From an uncultured Bacteroidota bacterium (GTDB lineage Bacteria; Bacteroidota; Bacteroidia; Flavobacteriales; Flavobacteriaceae): a stretch of DNA of 64,000 nt. The translations under genes were made by a program, and so were the position numbers. Location of the stretch: assembly GCA_902560025.1 (NCBI GenBank), contig CACEKL010000001.1, positions 46,702-110,701 on the forward strand, in the 5' to 3' direction. Position 1 is the first letter of the stretch. Each line of letters opens with the position of its first letter. Shown piece by piece: positions 25,900-35,432 of the stretch. The notes under the pieces were generated by a model. It had not been told where the DNA came from, ran no database searches, and was given only the letters and a program-made list of their open reading frames with translations.

Positions 25900-26616
25900 A
25901 TGGAAAATTTATTAAGTATTTTACCGGTTTTAGCTACTGATTTAAGCTTGACTGATTTCACTTTTTGGATTGGGTTTGCAGCAATGTTTGCATCTACTCT
26001 TTTCTTTTTCTCTGCTATGAATTTAGTAGCTGACAAGTGGAAAACTTCAATGTTAGTTTCAGCGCTTATTACTGGTATTGCAGCTCTTCACTATTACTAT
26101 ATGAGAAATGCTGCCATGGAAGGTGATATAACTACTGCATATAGATATGTAGATTGGATCTTAACTGTACCACTTATGTGTGTTGAGTTTTATCTAATTT
26201 TAAAGCCATCAGGTGCTACAAAAAGTCTATTATGGAAGTTAATTGGTCTTTCAGTCGTAATGCTTGTTACCGGATATTTCGGAGAAGCAGGTATTGGACC
26301 ACTAGATGCTCAATTATGGGGTCTTGTTTCAGGTCTAGCATACTTCTGGATATTATATGAAGTAGCTATGGGTGGCGCGGCACAGCTTGCTAAATCAGCA
26401 GGTGGAAACGTTGAGAGTGCGCATAAAATGCTAGTTAAATTCGTATTTATTGGTTGGGCAATTTATCCTATTGGATATATGGCTGGAACTGATGGATGGT
26501 ATAGCGGTCTATTTGGATTCTTAGATGGTCAAATGGATGTTATTTATAACATAGGTGATGCAGTTAACAAAATCGGTTTCGGTCTTGTTGTGTACAACCT
26601 TGCTGTATCTAAGTAA
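25900..26616 (+). CDS. Proteorhodopsin, green-type light-driven proton pump
   Basis: 238-aa seven-helix retinal protein. Lys224 in DAVNKIGFG is the Schiff-base lysine. The third-helix motif is Asp85-Thr89-Glu96 (DWILTVPLMCVE), the D-T-E set of proton-pumping proteorhodopsins with acceptor and donor carboxylates, not the NDQ set of sodium pumps. Met93 occupies the spectral-tuning position, where Leu or Met gives green and Gln blue absorption. His64 matches the conserved His partner of the acceptor Asp. Gly141 (LWGLVSG) aligns with bacteriorhodopsin Trp138 and xanthorhodopsin Gly156, so a carotenoid antenna is possible. A strong terminator follows; blh diverges upstream. Confidence 0.97.
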   Translation: MENLLSILPVLATDLSLTDFTFWIGFAAMFASTLFFFSAMNLVADKWKTSMLVSALITGIAALHYYYMRNAAMEGDITTAYRYVDWILTVPLMCVEFYLILKPSGATKSLLWKLIGLSVVMLVTGYFGEAGIGPLDAQLWGLVSGLAYFWILYEVAMGGAAQLAKSAGGNVESAHKMLVKFVFIGWAIYPIGYMAGTDGWYSGLFGFLDGQMDVIYNIGDAVNKIGFGLVVYNLAVSK

Positions 26617-26634
26617 TTTACACTCAGATAAAAT

Positions 26635-26663
26635 AAAAGTCACCTTCGGGTGACTTTTTTTTT
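26635..26663. terminator. Bidirectional terminator between proteorhodopsin and argS
   Basis: A ten-base-pair stem AAAAGTCACC/GGTGACTTTT closes a TTCG tetraloop and is followed by T on the plus strand (26655-26663). On the minus strand the same hairpin runs into TTTTATTTTA, so it can end both the convergent proteorhodopsin and argS transcripts. Confidence 0.92.
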
Positions 26664-28434
26664 ACATTTTATTTGGTAGATCTATTCCTAAAAGCTCAGA
26701 ACATAACTTAATTACATCTCTTGTTTTAAGAGATAGTAAAAGCCTAACAGATGTTGATTCTTTTGATTCAGAATTTAAAATATTAAAATTTTGATATAAA
26801 GAATTGTAGCTTTTTACTAAATCATATAAATAGTTAGCAATTAGCGCAGGAGAAAGCTCTTTGTAAGAATTTTTAATTACTACAGGTAAATCATATATTA
26901 TCTTCAAAATTTCTTTTTCTTTATCATTAAGAGAGTATCCCTTATCAATAGAAATTTCATTATTATACTTTTTTATAATTGACTGGATTCTAACAAATGC
27001 ATACTGAATAAAAGGACCAGTATTTCCGTTAAGATCAATTGACTCTTCTGGATTAAATAGAATGTTTTTCTTAGGGTCAACTTTAAGTATATAGTATTTT
27101 AGAGCACCAAGAGCAATGCTTTTATAATCTTCATAATCTAGTGCTTCATTTTTTGATTTAAATTTATCAAGGTTATCGGTAGTTTCTTTTACATTATCAA
27201 TTAATTCAAATATTAAATCATCAGCATCAACTACAGTTCCTTCTCTGCTTTTCATTTTACCAGACGGAAGGTCAACCATTCCATAGCTTAAATGAGAAAG
27301 ATAACTAGCCCAATCATAACCCAGTCTTTTTAAAATTTTAAATAATACGTTAAAGTGATAGTCTTGTTCATTTCCTACAGTATAAATCATTCCTTTAACA
27401 TTTTCATTATCAGAAATTCTCTGAACTGCTGTACCAAGATCTTGAGTCATATAAACAGACGTTCCATCTGATCTTAACAATAATTTTTCATCAAGACCCT
27501 CGTCATCAAGATTTATCCATATTGATGAATCTTCTTTTGTATAAAATACATTTTTACTAAGTCCTTCTTTAATTATATCCTTTCCTAATAAATAAGTCTG
27601 ACTTTCATAATAATTTTTATCAAAAGAAACTCCTAATAAATTATATGTTCTTTCAAATCCCTCATATACCCATTGATTCATCATATTCCAAATTTTTAAT
27701 GTTTCTTCATCATTATTTTCCCAATTCATTAACTCATTTTTAGCATCTTGCATTATTTGAGTACTATCCTCAGCTTTATCTGTTTCAATACCAGACTTTA
27801 AAAGTTCATTTTTTTGTTGATTATGTATCTTATCAAAAAGTATATAATAATCTCCAACAAATTTATCTCCTTTGATATTTTCTGATTTAGGTGTTTTACC
27901 CTCACCATATTGCTTCCATGCAATCATTGACTTACAAATATGTATCCCTCTATCATTTATGATTTGAACTTTCTTTACATTTTTCCCATTTGCTTCGAGA
28001 ATTTTTGAAATAGAATAACCTAGTAGGTTATTTCTTATATGTCCTAGATGAAGAGGTTTGTTTGTATTTGGAGATGAAAATTCAACAATAAAAGTCTCGT
28101 TTTGTTTTTTTGATTTTCCAAAATCAATATCATCTTTAATTGACTCGATAAAGTCTAGGTAATATTTATCAGAGATAGTAAGATTTAAAAAACCACCAAC
28201 TATATTAAAAGAAATAATATTTTCAGAACTGCTTACTAAACTTTCTCCAAGATCCTTACCAAAAGATGAAACCTGGTCTTTTTTTAGGTCTTTATAAAAA
28301 GGAAAGAGGACAATAGTTAAATCACCTTCAAAATCTTTTTTTGTATTTTGAATTTCAATTTCATTTGTTTTTAGATTAAATTTTTTTTCTAAAAAAACTG
28401 AAACTAACTTTGAAATATCTGATTTGATATCCAT
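26662..28434 (-). CDS. argS: Arginine--tRNA ligase
   Basis: Class I aminoacyl-tRNA synthetase charging tRNA-Arg. 590 aa, normal length. The N-terminal Add1-type domain (about 1-105) is followed by the HIGH-equivalent PLHLGHIRNN (127-136). MKSREGTVVDADD stands in place of KMSKS, as in other ArgRS. The C-terminal anticodon-binding domain begins around NTGPFIQYAFVRIQSI. It starts five bases after the gltA stop and is probably co-transcribed with it. Confidence 0.97.
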   Translation of the reverse strand: MDIKSDISKLVSVFLEKKFNLKTNEIEIQNTKKDFEGDLTIVLFPFYKDLKKDQVSSFGKDLGESLVSSSENIISFNIVGGFLNLTISDKYYLDFIESIKDDIDFGKSKKQNETFIVEFSSPNTNKPLHLGHIRNNLLGYSISKILEANGKNVKKVQIINDRGIHICKSMIAWKQYGEGKTPKSENIKGDKFVGDYYILFDKIHNQQKNELLKSGIETDKAEDSTQIMQDAKNELMNWENNDEETLKIWNMMNQWVYEGFERTYNLLGVSFDKNYYESQTYLLGKDIIKEGLSKNVFYTKEDSSIWINLDDEGLDEKLLLRSDGTSVYMTQDLGTAVQRISDNENVKGMIYTVGNEQDYHFNVLFKILKRLGYDWASYLSHLSYGMVDLPSGKMKSREGTVVDADDLIFELIDNVKETTDNLDKFKSKNEALDYEDYKSIALGALKYYILKVDPKKNILFNPEESIDLNGNTGPFIQYAFVRIQSIIKKYNNEISIDKGYSLNDKEKEILKIIYDLPVVIKNSYKELSPALIANYLYDLVKSYNSLYQNFNILNSESKESTSVRLLLSLKTRDVIKLCSELLGIDLPNKM

Positions 28435-28439
28435 TGAAT

Positions 28440-29735
28440 TTATGAAATTGACCTATGTGTTGGACCGTTATATATCTGTCTTGGTCTTCCAATTGGATTT
28501 TTAGAGTCTCTCATTTCTTTCCACTGAGCAATCCAACCAGGTATTCTTCCTAGAGCAAACATAACTGTAAACATTTCGGTAGGAATACCTAAAGCTCTGT
28601 AAATAATACCAGAGTAGAAGTCCACATTTGGATATAATTTTTTTTCAATAAAGTATTCATCGTTTAATGCTTTTTCTTCAATTGATTTAGCAATTTCAAG
28701 TATTGGATCATCAATACCAAGATCATTAAGAACTTGATCAGCAGCTTTTTTAATTATTTTTGCTCTTGGATCAAAGTTCTTATAAACCCTATGACCAAAT
28801 CCCATCAATCTAAATGGATCAGACTTATCTTTTGCTTTGTCAATATATTTATCAATATCCGAACCATCATTTTTAATCAACTCTAGCATCTCAATTACAG
28901 CTTGATTAGCACCTCCATGTAATCTTCCCCAAAGGGCAGAAATTCCTGCAGATATTGATGCATATAAACCAGCATATGATGATCCTACTATTCTTACAGT
29001 TGATGTTGAACAATTTTGTTCGTGATCAGCGTGAAGAATCAAGAGTGTGTTTAAAGCATTAACAATTATATCATTTTGCTTATAATCTTGATTTGGCTTA
29101 GCAAACATCATATACGCAATATTTTCTGTATACTCTAAATTATTGTTACTATAATTTAAAGGCAACCCTTTGATTTTTCTTAACGTCCAAGATGACATAA
29201 TAGGAAACTTTGCAAGAAGTCTGATTGTAGATAAATACATTTTATCTTTTTCTGTTGTACCTGCAGTATCTTTTAATGAAATTTTTGTTTCATTTAAAGG
29301 GTTAAATGCAATCAAAGCAGATGTAAGAGAGGATAATACACCCATTGGATGAGCAGATTTAGGGAAACTTTTAAAGATTTGCTTAAGATCTTCATCTACA
29401 AGGGCTTCTTCTCTAATATCATCTTGAAACTTTTGTATCTCTGACTTTGATGGCAAATCTCCATAAATTAAAAGATAAGCAACCTCTAAGAAAGATTTTT
29501 TTTGACATAACTCATCAACAGAGTAGCCTCTGTATCTTAAAACACCATTCTCTCCGTCAAGGTAAGTTATTTCACTTATACAATGACCTGTGTTTTTATA
29601 GCCTGGATCATAGGTAATCAAACCAGTTTCTGATCTTAATTGATTAATATCAATTGCCTCTTCATTTTCAGATCCAGTAATTACAGGAAATGTATAAGAT
29701 TTTCCATCAAATTCAATTTTTGCAGATTTTCCCAT
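28440..29735 (-). CDS. gltA: Citrate synthase
   Basis: Condenses acetyl-CoA and oxaloacetate, entering the TCA cycle. The 431-aa length is that of the hexameric type of Gram-negatives. Catalytic residues are visible: His273 in LHGGANQA, His315 in GFGHRVYKN, and the Asp in YPNVDFYSG. LLILHADHEQN (231-241) is also conserved. Own promoter element at 29751-29758; argS follows within 5 bp. Confidence 0.97.
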   Translation of the reverse strand: MGKSAKIEFDGKSYTFPVITGSENEEAIDINQLRSETGLITYDPGYKNTGHCISEITYLDGENGVLRYRGYSVDELCQKKSFLEVAYLLIYGDLPSKSEIQKFQDDIREEALVDEDLKQIFKSFPKSAHPMGVLSSLTSALIAFNPLNETKISLKDTAGTTEKDKMYLSTIRLLAKFPIMSSWTLRKIKGLPLNYSNNNLEYTENIAYMMFAKPNQDYKQNDIIVNALNTLLILHADHEQNCSTSTVRIVGSSYAGLYASISAGISALWGRLHGGANQAVIEMLELIKNDGSDIDKYIDKAKDKSDPFRLMGFGHRVYKNFDPRAKIIKKAADQVLNDLGIDDPILEIAKSIEEKALNDEYFIEKKLYPNVDFYSGIIYRALGIPTEMFTVMFALGRIPGWIAQWKEMRDSKNPIGRPRQIYNGPTHRSIS

Positions 29736-29750
29736 AATTAGGTGTTTCTA

Positions 29751-29758
29751 CAAATTTA
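29751..29758 (-). promoter_or_regulatory. -7 promoter element for gltA-argS
   Basis: TAAATTTG on the minus strand, an exact TAnnTTTG match, 15 bases before the gltA ATG and downstream of the eno stop. Confidence 0.6.
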
Positions 29759-29798
29759 ATTTACCTGCAGTTAAGAAAAAAATTAATTAAAATTTAAA

Positions 29799-31094
29799 TT
29801 AAGAAAGCTTTAAATTAAATGCCTCTTTTCCAAGGAATTTTGCATTTTCGCCAAGCTCTTCCTCTATCCTTAGTAATTGATTGTATTTTGACATTCTATC
29901 ACTTCTTGACATTGAACCAGTTTTAATCTGACCAGTGTTAAAAGCTACACAAAGGTCTGCGATAGTAGAATCTTCAGTTTCACCTGATCTATGAGAAATT
30001 ACGGAGGTAAAATTATTTTCAGATGCAAGATTAATTGAAGAGATAGTTTCAGATAATGATCCAACTTGATTAAATTTTATGAGAATAGAATTTCCAATTT
30101 TTTCATTTATTCCTTTAGACAATCTATTTAAATCAGTTACAAAAAGATCGTCCCCAACAAGTTGAACTTTATCACCAATTTTTTCTGTCAAGAGCTTCCA
30201 ACCGTCCCAATCATTTTCATCCATTCCATCCTCTATTGAAATTATTGGATATTTTTCACATAATTCAACTAAGAAATCAACTTGTTCATTAGAATTTAAC
30301 TTAGTTGAATTATTTTTTTCAAATATTGAATAGTCATAATATCCATCTTTGTAAAATTCTGATGATGCACAATCTAAAGCTATCATTACATCTTTTGTCA
30401 TCTCATATCCTGCTTTATTTACTGCTTCAATAATTGTATTTATTGCGTCTTCAGTACCATCTAGTTCTGGAGCAAATCCACCTTCATCACCAACAGCTGT
30501 TGAAAGACCTCTTGATTTCAGAATGTACTTTAGATTATGAAAAACTTCATTACCAATCTGTAAAGCATTAGTAAAACTTTTTGCTCCAACAGGAACAATC
30601 ATAAACTCTTGAAATGAAATTGGTGAGTCAGAATGACTTCCACCGTTAATTATGTTCATAAGTGGGACAGGTAAAACATTTGAATTTGAATCACCTAAAT
30701 ATTTAAAAAGAGATATATTTTTTTCATTAGCAGCAGCCTTTGAAACAGCTAGAGAAACTGAGAGAATAGCATTTGCTCCAAGTTTAGATTTATTATTCGT
30801 ACCATCTAGTTTAATCATTTTTTCATCAATAAGTTTCTGATCAAAAATTGATAGGTTATTTAATTCTTTTGAAATAATTTCATTTACATTTTTCACAGCA
30901 TTAAAAACAGATTTACCCATATATGAGTCCAATCCATCTCTTAATTCTACAGACTCATGTTCACCCGTAGATGCACCAGATGGAACAGCAGCCCTTCCAA
31001 TTATATTGTTTGTGGTGATTACATCAGTTTCAACTGTAGGATTTCCTCTTGAGTCAAAAACCTGCCTCGATACTATTTTTTTTATTTTAGTCAT
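29799..31094 (-). CDS. eno: Enolase
   Basis: Glycolytic/gluconeogenic interconversion of 2-phosphoglycerate and phosphoenolpyruvate. 431 aa. [18 protein letters not shown] N-terminus (here [14 protein letters not shown]), [16 protein letters not shown], the catalytic acid region [11 protein letters not shown], and [14 protein letters not shown] with the catalytic Lys are present. GGSHSDSP varies slightly from the usual GGxHAxN. The start codon follows the carA stop after 3 bp, so eno appears to be co-transcribed with carA. Confidence 0.97.
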   Translation of the reverse strand: MTKIKKIVSRQVFDSRGNPTVETDVITTNNIIGRAAVPSGASTGEHESVELRDGLDSYMGKSVFNAVKNVNEIISKELNNLSIFDQKLIDEKMIKLDGTNNKSKLGANAILSVSLAVSKAAANEKNISLFKYLGDSNSNVLPVPLMNIINGGSHSDSPISFQEFMIVPVGAKSFTNALQIGNEVFHNLKYILKSRGLSTAVGDEGGFAPELDGTEDAINTIIEAVNKAGYEMTKDVMIALDCASSEFYKDGYYDYSIFEKNNSTKLNSNEQVDFLVELCEKYPIISIEDGMDENDWDGWKLLTEKIGDKVQLVGDDLFVTDLNRLSKGINEKIGNSILIKFNQVGSLSETISSINLASENNFTSVISHRSGETEDSTIADLCVAFNTGQIKTGSMSRSDRMSKYNQLLRIEEELGENAKFLGKEAFNLKLS

Positions 31095-31097
31095 TGG

Positions 31098-32192
31098 TTA
31101 ATTTAGTTTTGATAAGAATTGATCAAATAAATAATTTCCATCATTAGGGCCAGGACCAGCCTCAGGATGATATTGAACAGAAAAACAATTCTTAGATTTT
31201 ATTTCAAGACCAGCGACTGTTTGATCATTCAAATGTTTATGTGAGATTTTAACTGACTTGTTAGCAACAGCAGTATCATAATCAACAGCAAAACCATGAT
31301 TTTGAGATGTTATTTCTCCTTTACCAGTATTGATGTTTAAAACAGGGTGATTAATACCTCTATGTCCATTAAACATTTTATATGTTTTTATATCATTAGC
31401 TAGGGCAATAACTTGATGACCAAGACAGATACCAAATAATGGATAATTTTTTTCAAGAATTTCTTTTGTTGTTTCTATCACTGTTTTTAATGGTTCAGGA
31501 TCACCAGGACCATTTGAAAGGAAAAACCCATTAGGTTTAAATTTTAGCATTTGATCAAGACTTGTATCATATGGGAAAACTTTAACAAATAGATCTCTTT
31601 TAACAAAATTATCAAGTATATTCTTTTTAATTCCCAAGTCAATCACTGCTAACCTTTTATTAGATTGTTTATTTCCAATTTCATAAGGTTCTTTTGTAGA
31701 AACCTTAGATGCAAGTTCTAATCCATTCATACTTGGAAAATTGCTAAGTTTTTTCTTGATCTCTGAAATTTTATCAACCTCTGTAGTTATAGCAGCATTC
31801 ATTGCACCATTATCTCTTATATATCTTACAAGGGCTCTAGTATCAACATCACATAAAGTAACTAGTTTATTTGATTCAAACCATTTTTTAATTGATTCAG
31901 AGTTAGATCTTGAGTTTACAGAACTAAAATTTTTACAGATTAGACCACTAATATAAATTTTATTTGATTGAGATTCTGACATTTTGATACCGTAGTTTCC
32001 GATATGAGAAGTTGTAGTTACCATTATTTGTCCAAAATAAGATGGATCAGTAAATATTTCTTGATATCCAGTTACTCCAGTATTAAAACATATTTCACCA
32101 AAAGAAGTGCCATTGATTCCGGAAGAACGACCATAAAAAATCGTACCATCAGCTAACAGTACGAGTCCTTTTTTCCTTTTTTTGTAAGTCAT
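31098..32192 (-). CDS. carA: Carbamoyl-phosphate synthase small subunit
   Basis: Glutaminase subunit that delivers ammonia to CarB. 364 aa from the ATG at 32192 (MTYKKRKKGLVLLADGT); the frame extends to 32237, but that extension runs through the terminator hairpin of the ribosomal operon and is rejected. The N-terminal CarA domain is followed by a class I glutamine amidotransferase with LFGICLGHQ (nucleophile Cys) and QYHPEA (His, Glu). It lies far from carB (3.1-6.0 kb) and is followed by eno. TAATTTTA just upstream is one mismatch from the -7 consensus. Confidence 0.96.
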   Translation of the reverse strand: MTYKKRKKGLVLLADGTIFYGRSSGINGTSFGEICFNTGVTGYQEIFTDPSYFGQIMVTTTSHIGNYGIKMSESQSNKIYISGLICKNFSSVNSRSNSESIKKWFESNKLVTLCDVDTRALVRYIRDNGAMNAAITTEVDKISEIKKKLSNFPSMNGLELASKVSTKEPYEIGNKQSNKRLAVIDLGIKKNILDNFVKRDLFVKVFPYDTSLDQMLKFKPNGFFLSNGPGDPEPLKTVIETTKEILEKNYPLFGICLGHQVIALANDIKTYKMFNGHRGINHPVLNINTGKGEITSQNHGFAVDYDTAVANKSVKISHKHLNDQTVAGLEIKSKNCFSVQYHPEAGPGPNDGNYLFDQFLSKLN

Positions 32193-32212
32193 TTCGGAAA
32201 GTAAAATTACAT

Positions 32213-32247
32213 AAAAAAAGGACATATGAAAATACATATGTCCTTTT
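32213..32247 (-). terminator. Terminator of the spc-alpha ribosomal operon
   Basis: A perfect 13-bp stem (AAAAGGACATATG and its complement, 32216-32228 and 32235-32247) with a six-base loop lies just beyond rplQ; the transcript then runs into T residues. It ends the long ribosomal operon and separates it from carA. Confidence 0.9.
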
Positions 32248-32272
32248 GTTAATTACTTTTTATTTAGTGTTA

Positions 32273-32707
32273 TTAAGACTCAGCTTTTTCCTCTGAATCG
32301 ACCACTTGTTCTTTAGGAGATTCTTTAACTTGTTTTGAGTTATAAAGGTTATTAAAATCTACAAGCTCGATCATAGCCATTGATGCATTATCTCCCATTC
32401 TATTACCTAATTTGATTATTCTTGTATATCCACCTGGTCTATTAGCTACCTTTTGAGCTATCTCATCAAATAGAGTCTTAACACCATCCTTATTCCTCAA
32501 TTTGCTAAAGCATAGTCTTCTATTATGTGTATTATCATTTTTGGACTTGGTAATTAAAGGCTCAATAAAAATCTTTAAAGCTTTAGCTTTAGTTGATGTA
32601 GTAGTAATCCTTTTATGCTCAATTAATGATACTGCCATGTTAGCTAGCATAGCTTTTCTATGAGCTGACTTTCTACCAAGTTTAATTGTTTTTTTACCGT
32701 GTCTCAT
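32273..32707 (-). CDS. rplQ: Large ribosomal subunit protein bL17
   Basis: 144 aa. The core [20 protein letters not shown] through [20 protein letters not shown] is standard L17. After about residue 120 comes an acidic, probably disordered tail ([18 protein letters not shown]) that E. coli L17 lacks, so it joins L31 and the DUF4295 protein in carrying an acidic C-terminus. Last gene of the alpha operon, 3 bp after rpoA and followed by a strong terminator. Confidence 0.97.
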   Translation of the reverse strand: MRHGKKTIKLGRKSAHRKAMLANMAVSLIEHKRITTTSTKAKALKIFIEPLITKSKNDNTHNRRLCFSKLRNKDGVKTLFDEIAQKVANRPGGYTRIIKLGNRMGDNASMAMIELVDFNNLYNSKQVKESPKEQVVDSEEKAES

Positions 32708-32710
32708 TGC

Positions 32711-33703
32711 TTAATCTTTATCTAGTTTATATTTAGTAAGATCCATACCAAATGATAAACCTTTTAGTATAACTAATTCTTCTAGCTCTGTTAAAGACTT
32801 TCTACCGAAGTTTCTAAACTTCATTAAGTCATTTTTGTTGAAAGAAACAAGATCACCTAATGTATCAACCTCAGCAGCTTTTAAACAATTTAAAGCTCTA
32901 ACAGATAAATCCATATCTATAAGTTTTGTCTTAAGAAGCTGTCTCATATGAAGAGATTCTTCATCATAAGTCTCAGATTGAGCAATTTCATCTGCCTCAA
33001 GAGTAATAAGTTCATCAGAGAATAGCATGAAATGGTGAATAAGTATTTTTGCTGCTTCAGTAAGAGCATCTTTTGGATGAATAGATCCATCGGTAATTAT
33101 TTCAAAAACAAGTTTTTCATAATCAGTCTTTTGTTCTACTCTGTAGTTTTCAATATCATACTTAACATTCTTAATTGGAGTGTAAATTGAATCAATAGCA
33201 ATTACCCCAACAGACTCATTATATTTTTTGTTTTCCTCAGCTGGAACGTATCCTCTCCCCTTATCAATGTTTAGTTCAATACTTAACTTAACATCTTTCT
33301 CAAGATTACATATAACAAGGTCAGGGTTAAGAATTTGGAAACCAGATATGAATTTTTGAAGGTCTGAAGCTTTTAGTACTTTCTGATTACCAACTATTAC
33401 ATTAATCTTCTCGTTATCGACATCGTCAATTTGCCTCTTAAGTCTAATTTGCTTTATGTTTAAGATGATTTCTGTTACATCCTCGACAACTCCTTCAATT
33501 GTAGAAAACTCATGATCTACACCATCAATTTTAATAGATGTAAACGCATAACCTTCTAAAGAAGATAATAATACTCTTCTTAGAGCGTTACCAATAGTTA
33601 AACCATATCCTGGTTCTAAAGGTCTAAATTCGAATTTACCATGAGACTCTGTAGAGTCAATCATGATTACTTTATCTGGTTTTTGAAAGTTTAAAATTGC
33701 CAT
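32711..33703 (-). CDS. rpoA: RNA polymerase subunit alpha
   Basis: 330 aa. The N-terminal assembly domain ([20 protein letters not shown] near 27-46) and the C-terminal DNA/activator-binding domain ([31 protein letters not shown]) are both complete. Located between rpsD and rplQ with gaps of 5 and 3 bp, the usual alpha-operon position. Confidence 0.98.
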   Translation of the reverse strand: MAILNFQKPDKVIMIDSTESHGKFEFRPLEPGYGLTIGNALRRVLLSSLEGYAFTSIKIDGVDHEFSTIEGVVEDVTEIILNIKQIRLKRQIDDVDNEKINVIVGNQKVLKASDLQKFISGFQILNPDLVICNLEKDVKLSIELNIDKGRGYVPAEENKKYNESVGVIAIDSIYTPIKNVKYDIENYRVEQKTDYEKLVFEIITDGSIHPKDALTEAAKILIHHFMLFSDELITLEADEIAQSETYDEESLHMRQLLKTKLIDMDLSVRALNCLKAAEVDTLGDLVSFNKNDLMKFRNFGRKSLTELEELVILKGLSFGMDLTKYKLDKD

Positions 33704-33708
33704 ATTTT

Positions 33709-34314
33709 TTATTTTGAGTATAATTCAACAATGAGTTGTTCTTTAATATTTTCAGGAATTTGTTCTCTTTCTGGAAGAGAAATAAATTCACCTTCAAGAC
33801 GTTCTCTATTAAATTTTATCCATTCATATTCAGATATATTTTCTCTAAGAGAACTCTCAATTGCCTTTAAAGACTTAGATTTCTCTCTTATAGAAACCTT
33901 GTCTCCAGGTCTGAGCGTGTATGATGGGATATTAACAATTGATCCATTAACAAGAATATGTTTGTGAGAGACTAACTGTCTTGCACCATCTCTTGTATTA
34001 GATATTCCCATCCTAAATACAACATTATCTAGTCTAGATTCACATAGCTGTAAAAGTAGCTCACCTGTAATACCTTTTCCTCTATTAGCCTTATCATATA
34101 TGTTTCTAAACTGCTTTTCAAGAATACCATAAGTATATTTAGCCTTCTGCTTTTCCATAAGCTGAATTGCATATTCTGATTTTTTGGCTCTTCTTTTTGT
34201 ATTACCATGTTGCCCCGGTGGGTAATTTTTTTTCTCTAAAGAACGATCCTCCCCAAATAGTGGTTCACCGAACTTTCTAGATATTTTTGTTTTTGGTCCT
34301 CTGTATCTTGCCAT
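33709..34314 (-). CDS. rpsD: Small ribosomal subunit protein uS4
   Basis: 201 aa, 16S rRNA primary binder. [17 protein letters not shown] at the start, [11 protein letters not shown], and an S4 RNA-binding domain [12 protein letters not shown]...SHKHILVNG in the middle. No zinc-binding cysteines near the N-terminus, so it is the zinc-free form. Alpha operon, between rpsK and rpoA. Confidence 0.98.
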   Translation of the reverse strand: MARYRGPKTKISRKFGEPLFGEDRSLEKKNYPPGQHGNTKRRAKKSEYAIQLMEKQKAKYTYGILEKQFRNIYDKANRGKGITGELLLQLCESRLDNVVFRMGISNTRDGARQLVSHKHILVNGSIVNIPSYTLRPGDKVSIREKSKSLKAIESSLRENISEYEWIKFNRERLEGEFISLPEREQIPENIKEQLIVELYSK

Positions 34315-34328
34315 TTAAATTCTATTTA

Positions 34329-34712
34329 TTAAACTCTTCTTCTTTTAGGTGGTCTACATCCGTTATGTGGCATTGGAGTAACATCAACAATTTCAGAAAC
34401 TTCTAGTCCATTATTATGTAATGTTCTAATAGCTGACTCCCTTCCATTTCCAGGCCCTTTTACTAAAACTTTAATTCTCCTAACACCAGCATCATGAGCG
34501 ATTTTAGCTGCATCCTCTGCCGCAGTTTGAGCAGCAAATGGAGTATTCTTCTTAGAACCCCTAAAACCCATTTTTCCAGCTGAAGACCATGATATAACTT
34601 CACCTTTTAAATTAGTAATTGATATAATTATGTTATTAAATGAAGCGTTTATATGAGCTTCACCAGATGCATCAACAATTACTTTTCTTTTTTTACTCGT
34701 AGATTTTGCCAT
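34329..34712 (-). CDS. rpsK: Small ribosomal subunit protein uS11
   Basis: 127 aa. Typical blocks are [38 protein letters not shown], and the C-terminal [16 protein letters not shown]. Platform protein of the 30S subunit near the mRNA exit. It follows rpsM after 2 bp. Confidence 0.98.
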   Translation of the reverse strand: MAKSTSKKRKVIVDASGEAHINASFNNIIISITNLKGEVISWSSAGKMGFRGSKKNTPFAAQTAAEDAAKIAHDAGVRRIKVLVKGPGNGRESAIRTLHNNGLEVSEIVDVTPMPHNGCRPPKRRRV

Positions 34713-34714
34713 AA

Positions 34715-35089
34715 TTATTTAGTTGCTTTTTTCTTATTAGCTACAGTTTTTCTTTTTCCTTTTCTTGTTCTAGAATTATTTTTTGTTCTCTGACCCCTTA
34801 ATGGCAGACCTGTTCTATGTCTAATACCTCTAAAACTTCCAATATCCATCAGTCTTTTAATATTAAGTTGTGTCTCTGATCTTAACTCACCTTCAATTTT
34901 AAGCTTTCCAACAACATCCCTTATGCTAGCAATGTCTTTATCATCCCAATCAGAAACTTTCTTATTTGAATCAACTTTAGCCTCTTCTAAGATTGTTAAT
35001 GCAAGGCTCCTTCCTATTCCATATATATAGGTTAAAGCTATTGCTCCTCTTTTATCCTTTGGTATATCTATTCCTGAAATTCTTGCCAT
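34715..35089 (-). CDS. rpsM: Small ribosomal subunit protein uS13
   Basis: 124 aa. [24 protein letters not shown] at the N-terminus (first 17 residues nearly universal) and [18 protein letters not shown] near the basic C-terminal tail that contacts tRNA. It lies 2 bp downstream of rpmJ. Confidence 0.98.
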   Translation of the reverse strand: MARISGIDIPKDKRGAIALTYIYGIGRSLALTILEEAKVDSNKKVSDWDDKDIASIRDVVGKLKIEGELRSETQLNIKRLMDIGSFRGIRHRTGLPLRGQRTKNNSRTRKGKRKTVANKKKATK

Positions 35090-35091
35090 AA

Positions 35092-35208
35092 TTAACCTTG
35101 TCTTTGTTTAAATCTTGGATTTTTTTTATTTATAACATATAATCGACCTTTTCTTCTGACGATTTTACATTCACTACTTCTTTTCTTTATTGATGCTCTT
35201 ACTTTCAT
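35092..35208 (-). CDS. rpmJ: Large ribosomal subunit protein bL36, zinc-free form
   Basis: 38 aa: [14 protein letters not shown], then [12 protein letters not shown] and [12 protein letters not shown]. The canonical L36 zinc ligands (three Cys, one His) are reduced to a single Cys14, so this is the C-minus type. The ORF is short but fully conserved and sits in its usual place between infA and rpsM. Confidence 0.96.
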   Translation of the reverse strand: MKVRASIKKRSSECKIVRRKGRLYVINKKNPRFKQRQG

Positions 35209-35215
35209 AATATTT

Positions 35216-35431
35216 TTACATTCTAAATGTTATTCTTGCCTTTGTCAAATCATATGGACTCATCTCAAGTTTTACTTTATCACCTGGAAGAAGCTTTATA
35301 TAATGCAAACGCATCTTACCAGAAATATGAGCAGTAACTACATGTCCATTTTCAAGTTCTACTCTAAACATGGCATTAGAAAGAGCCTCTATAATTTTAC
35401 CTTCTTGTTCTATAGATTTTTGTTTAGCCAT
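35216..35431 (-). CDS. infA: Translation initiation factor IF-1
   Basis: 71-aa OB-fold protein: [30 protein letters not shown] and [21 protein letters not shown] are standard. It binds the 30S A site during initiation. It follows secY after 1 bp and precedes rpmJ, the normal Bacteroidota order. Confidence 0.98.
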   Translation of the reverse strand: MAKQKSIEQEGKIIEALSNAMFRVELENGHVVTAHISGKMRLHYIKLLPGDKVKLEMSPYDLTKARITFRM

Positions 35432-35432
35432 A

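Noticed and set aside
32193..32237. Upstream extension of carA
   Set aside because: The added codons run through the 13-bp terminator hairpin of the ribosomal operon; the ATG at 32192 gives the normal CarA start.
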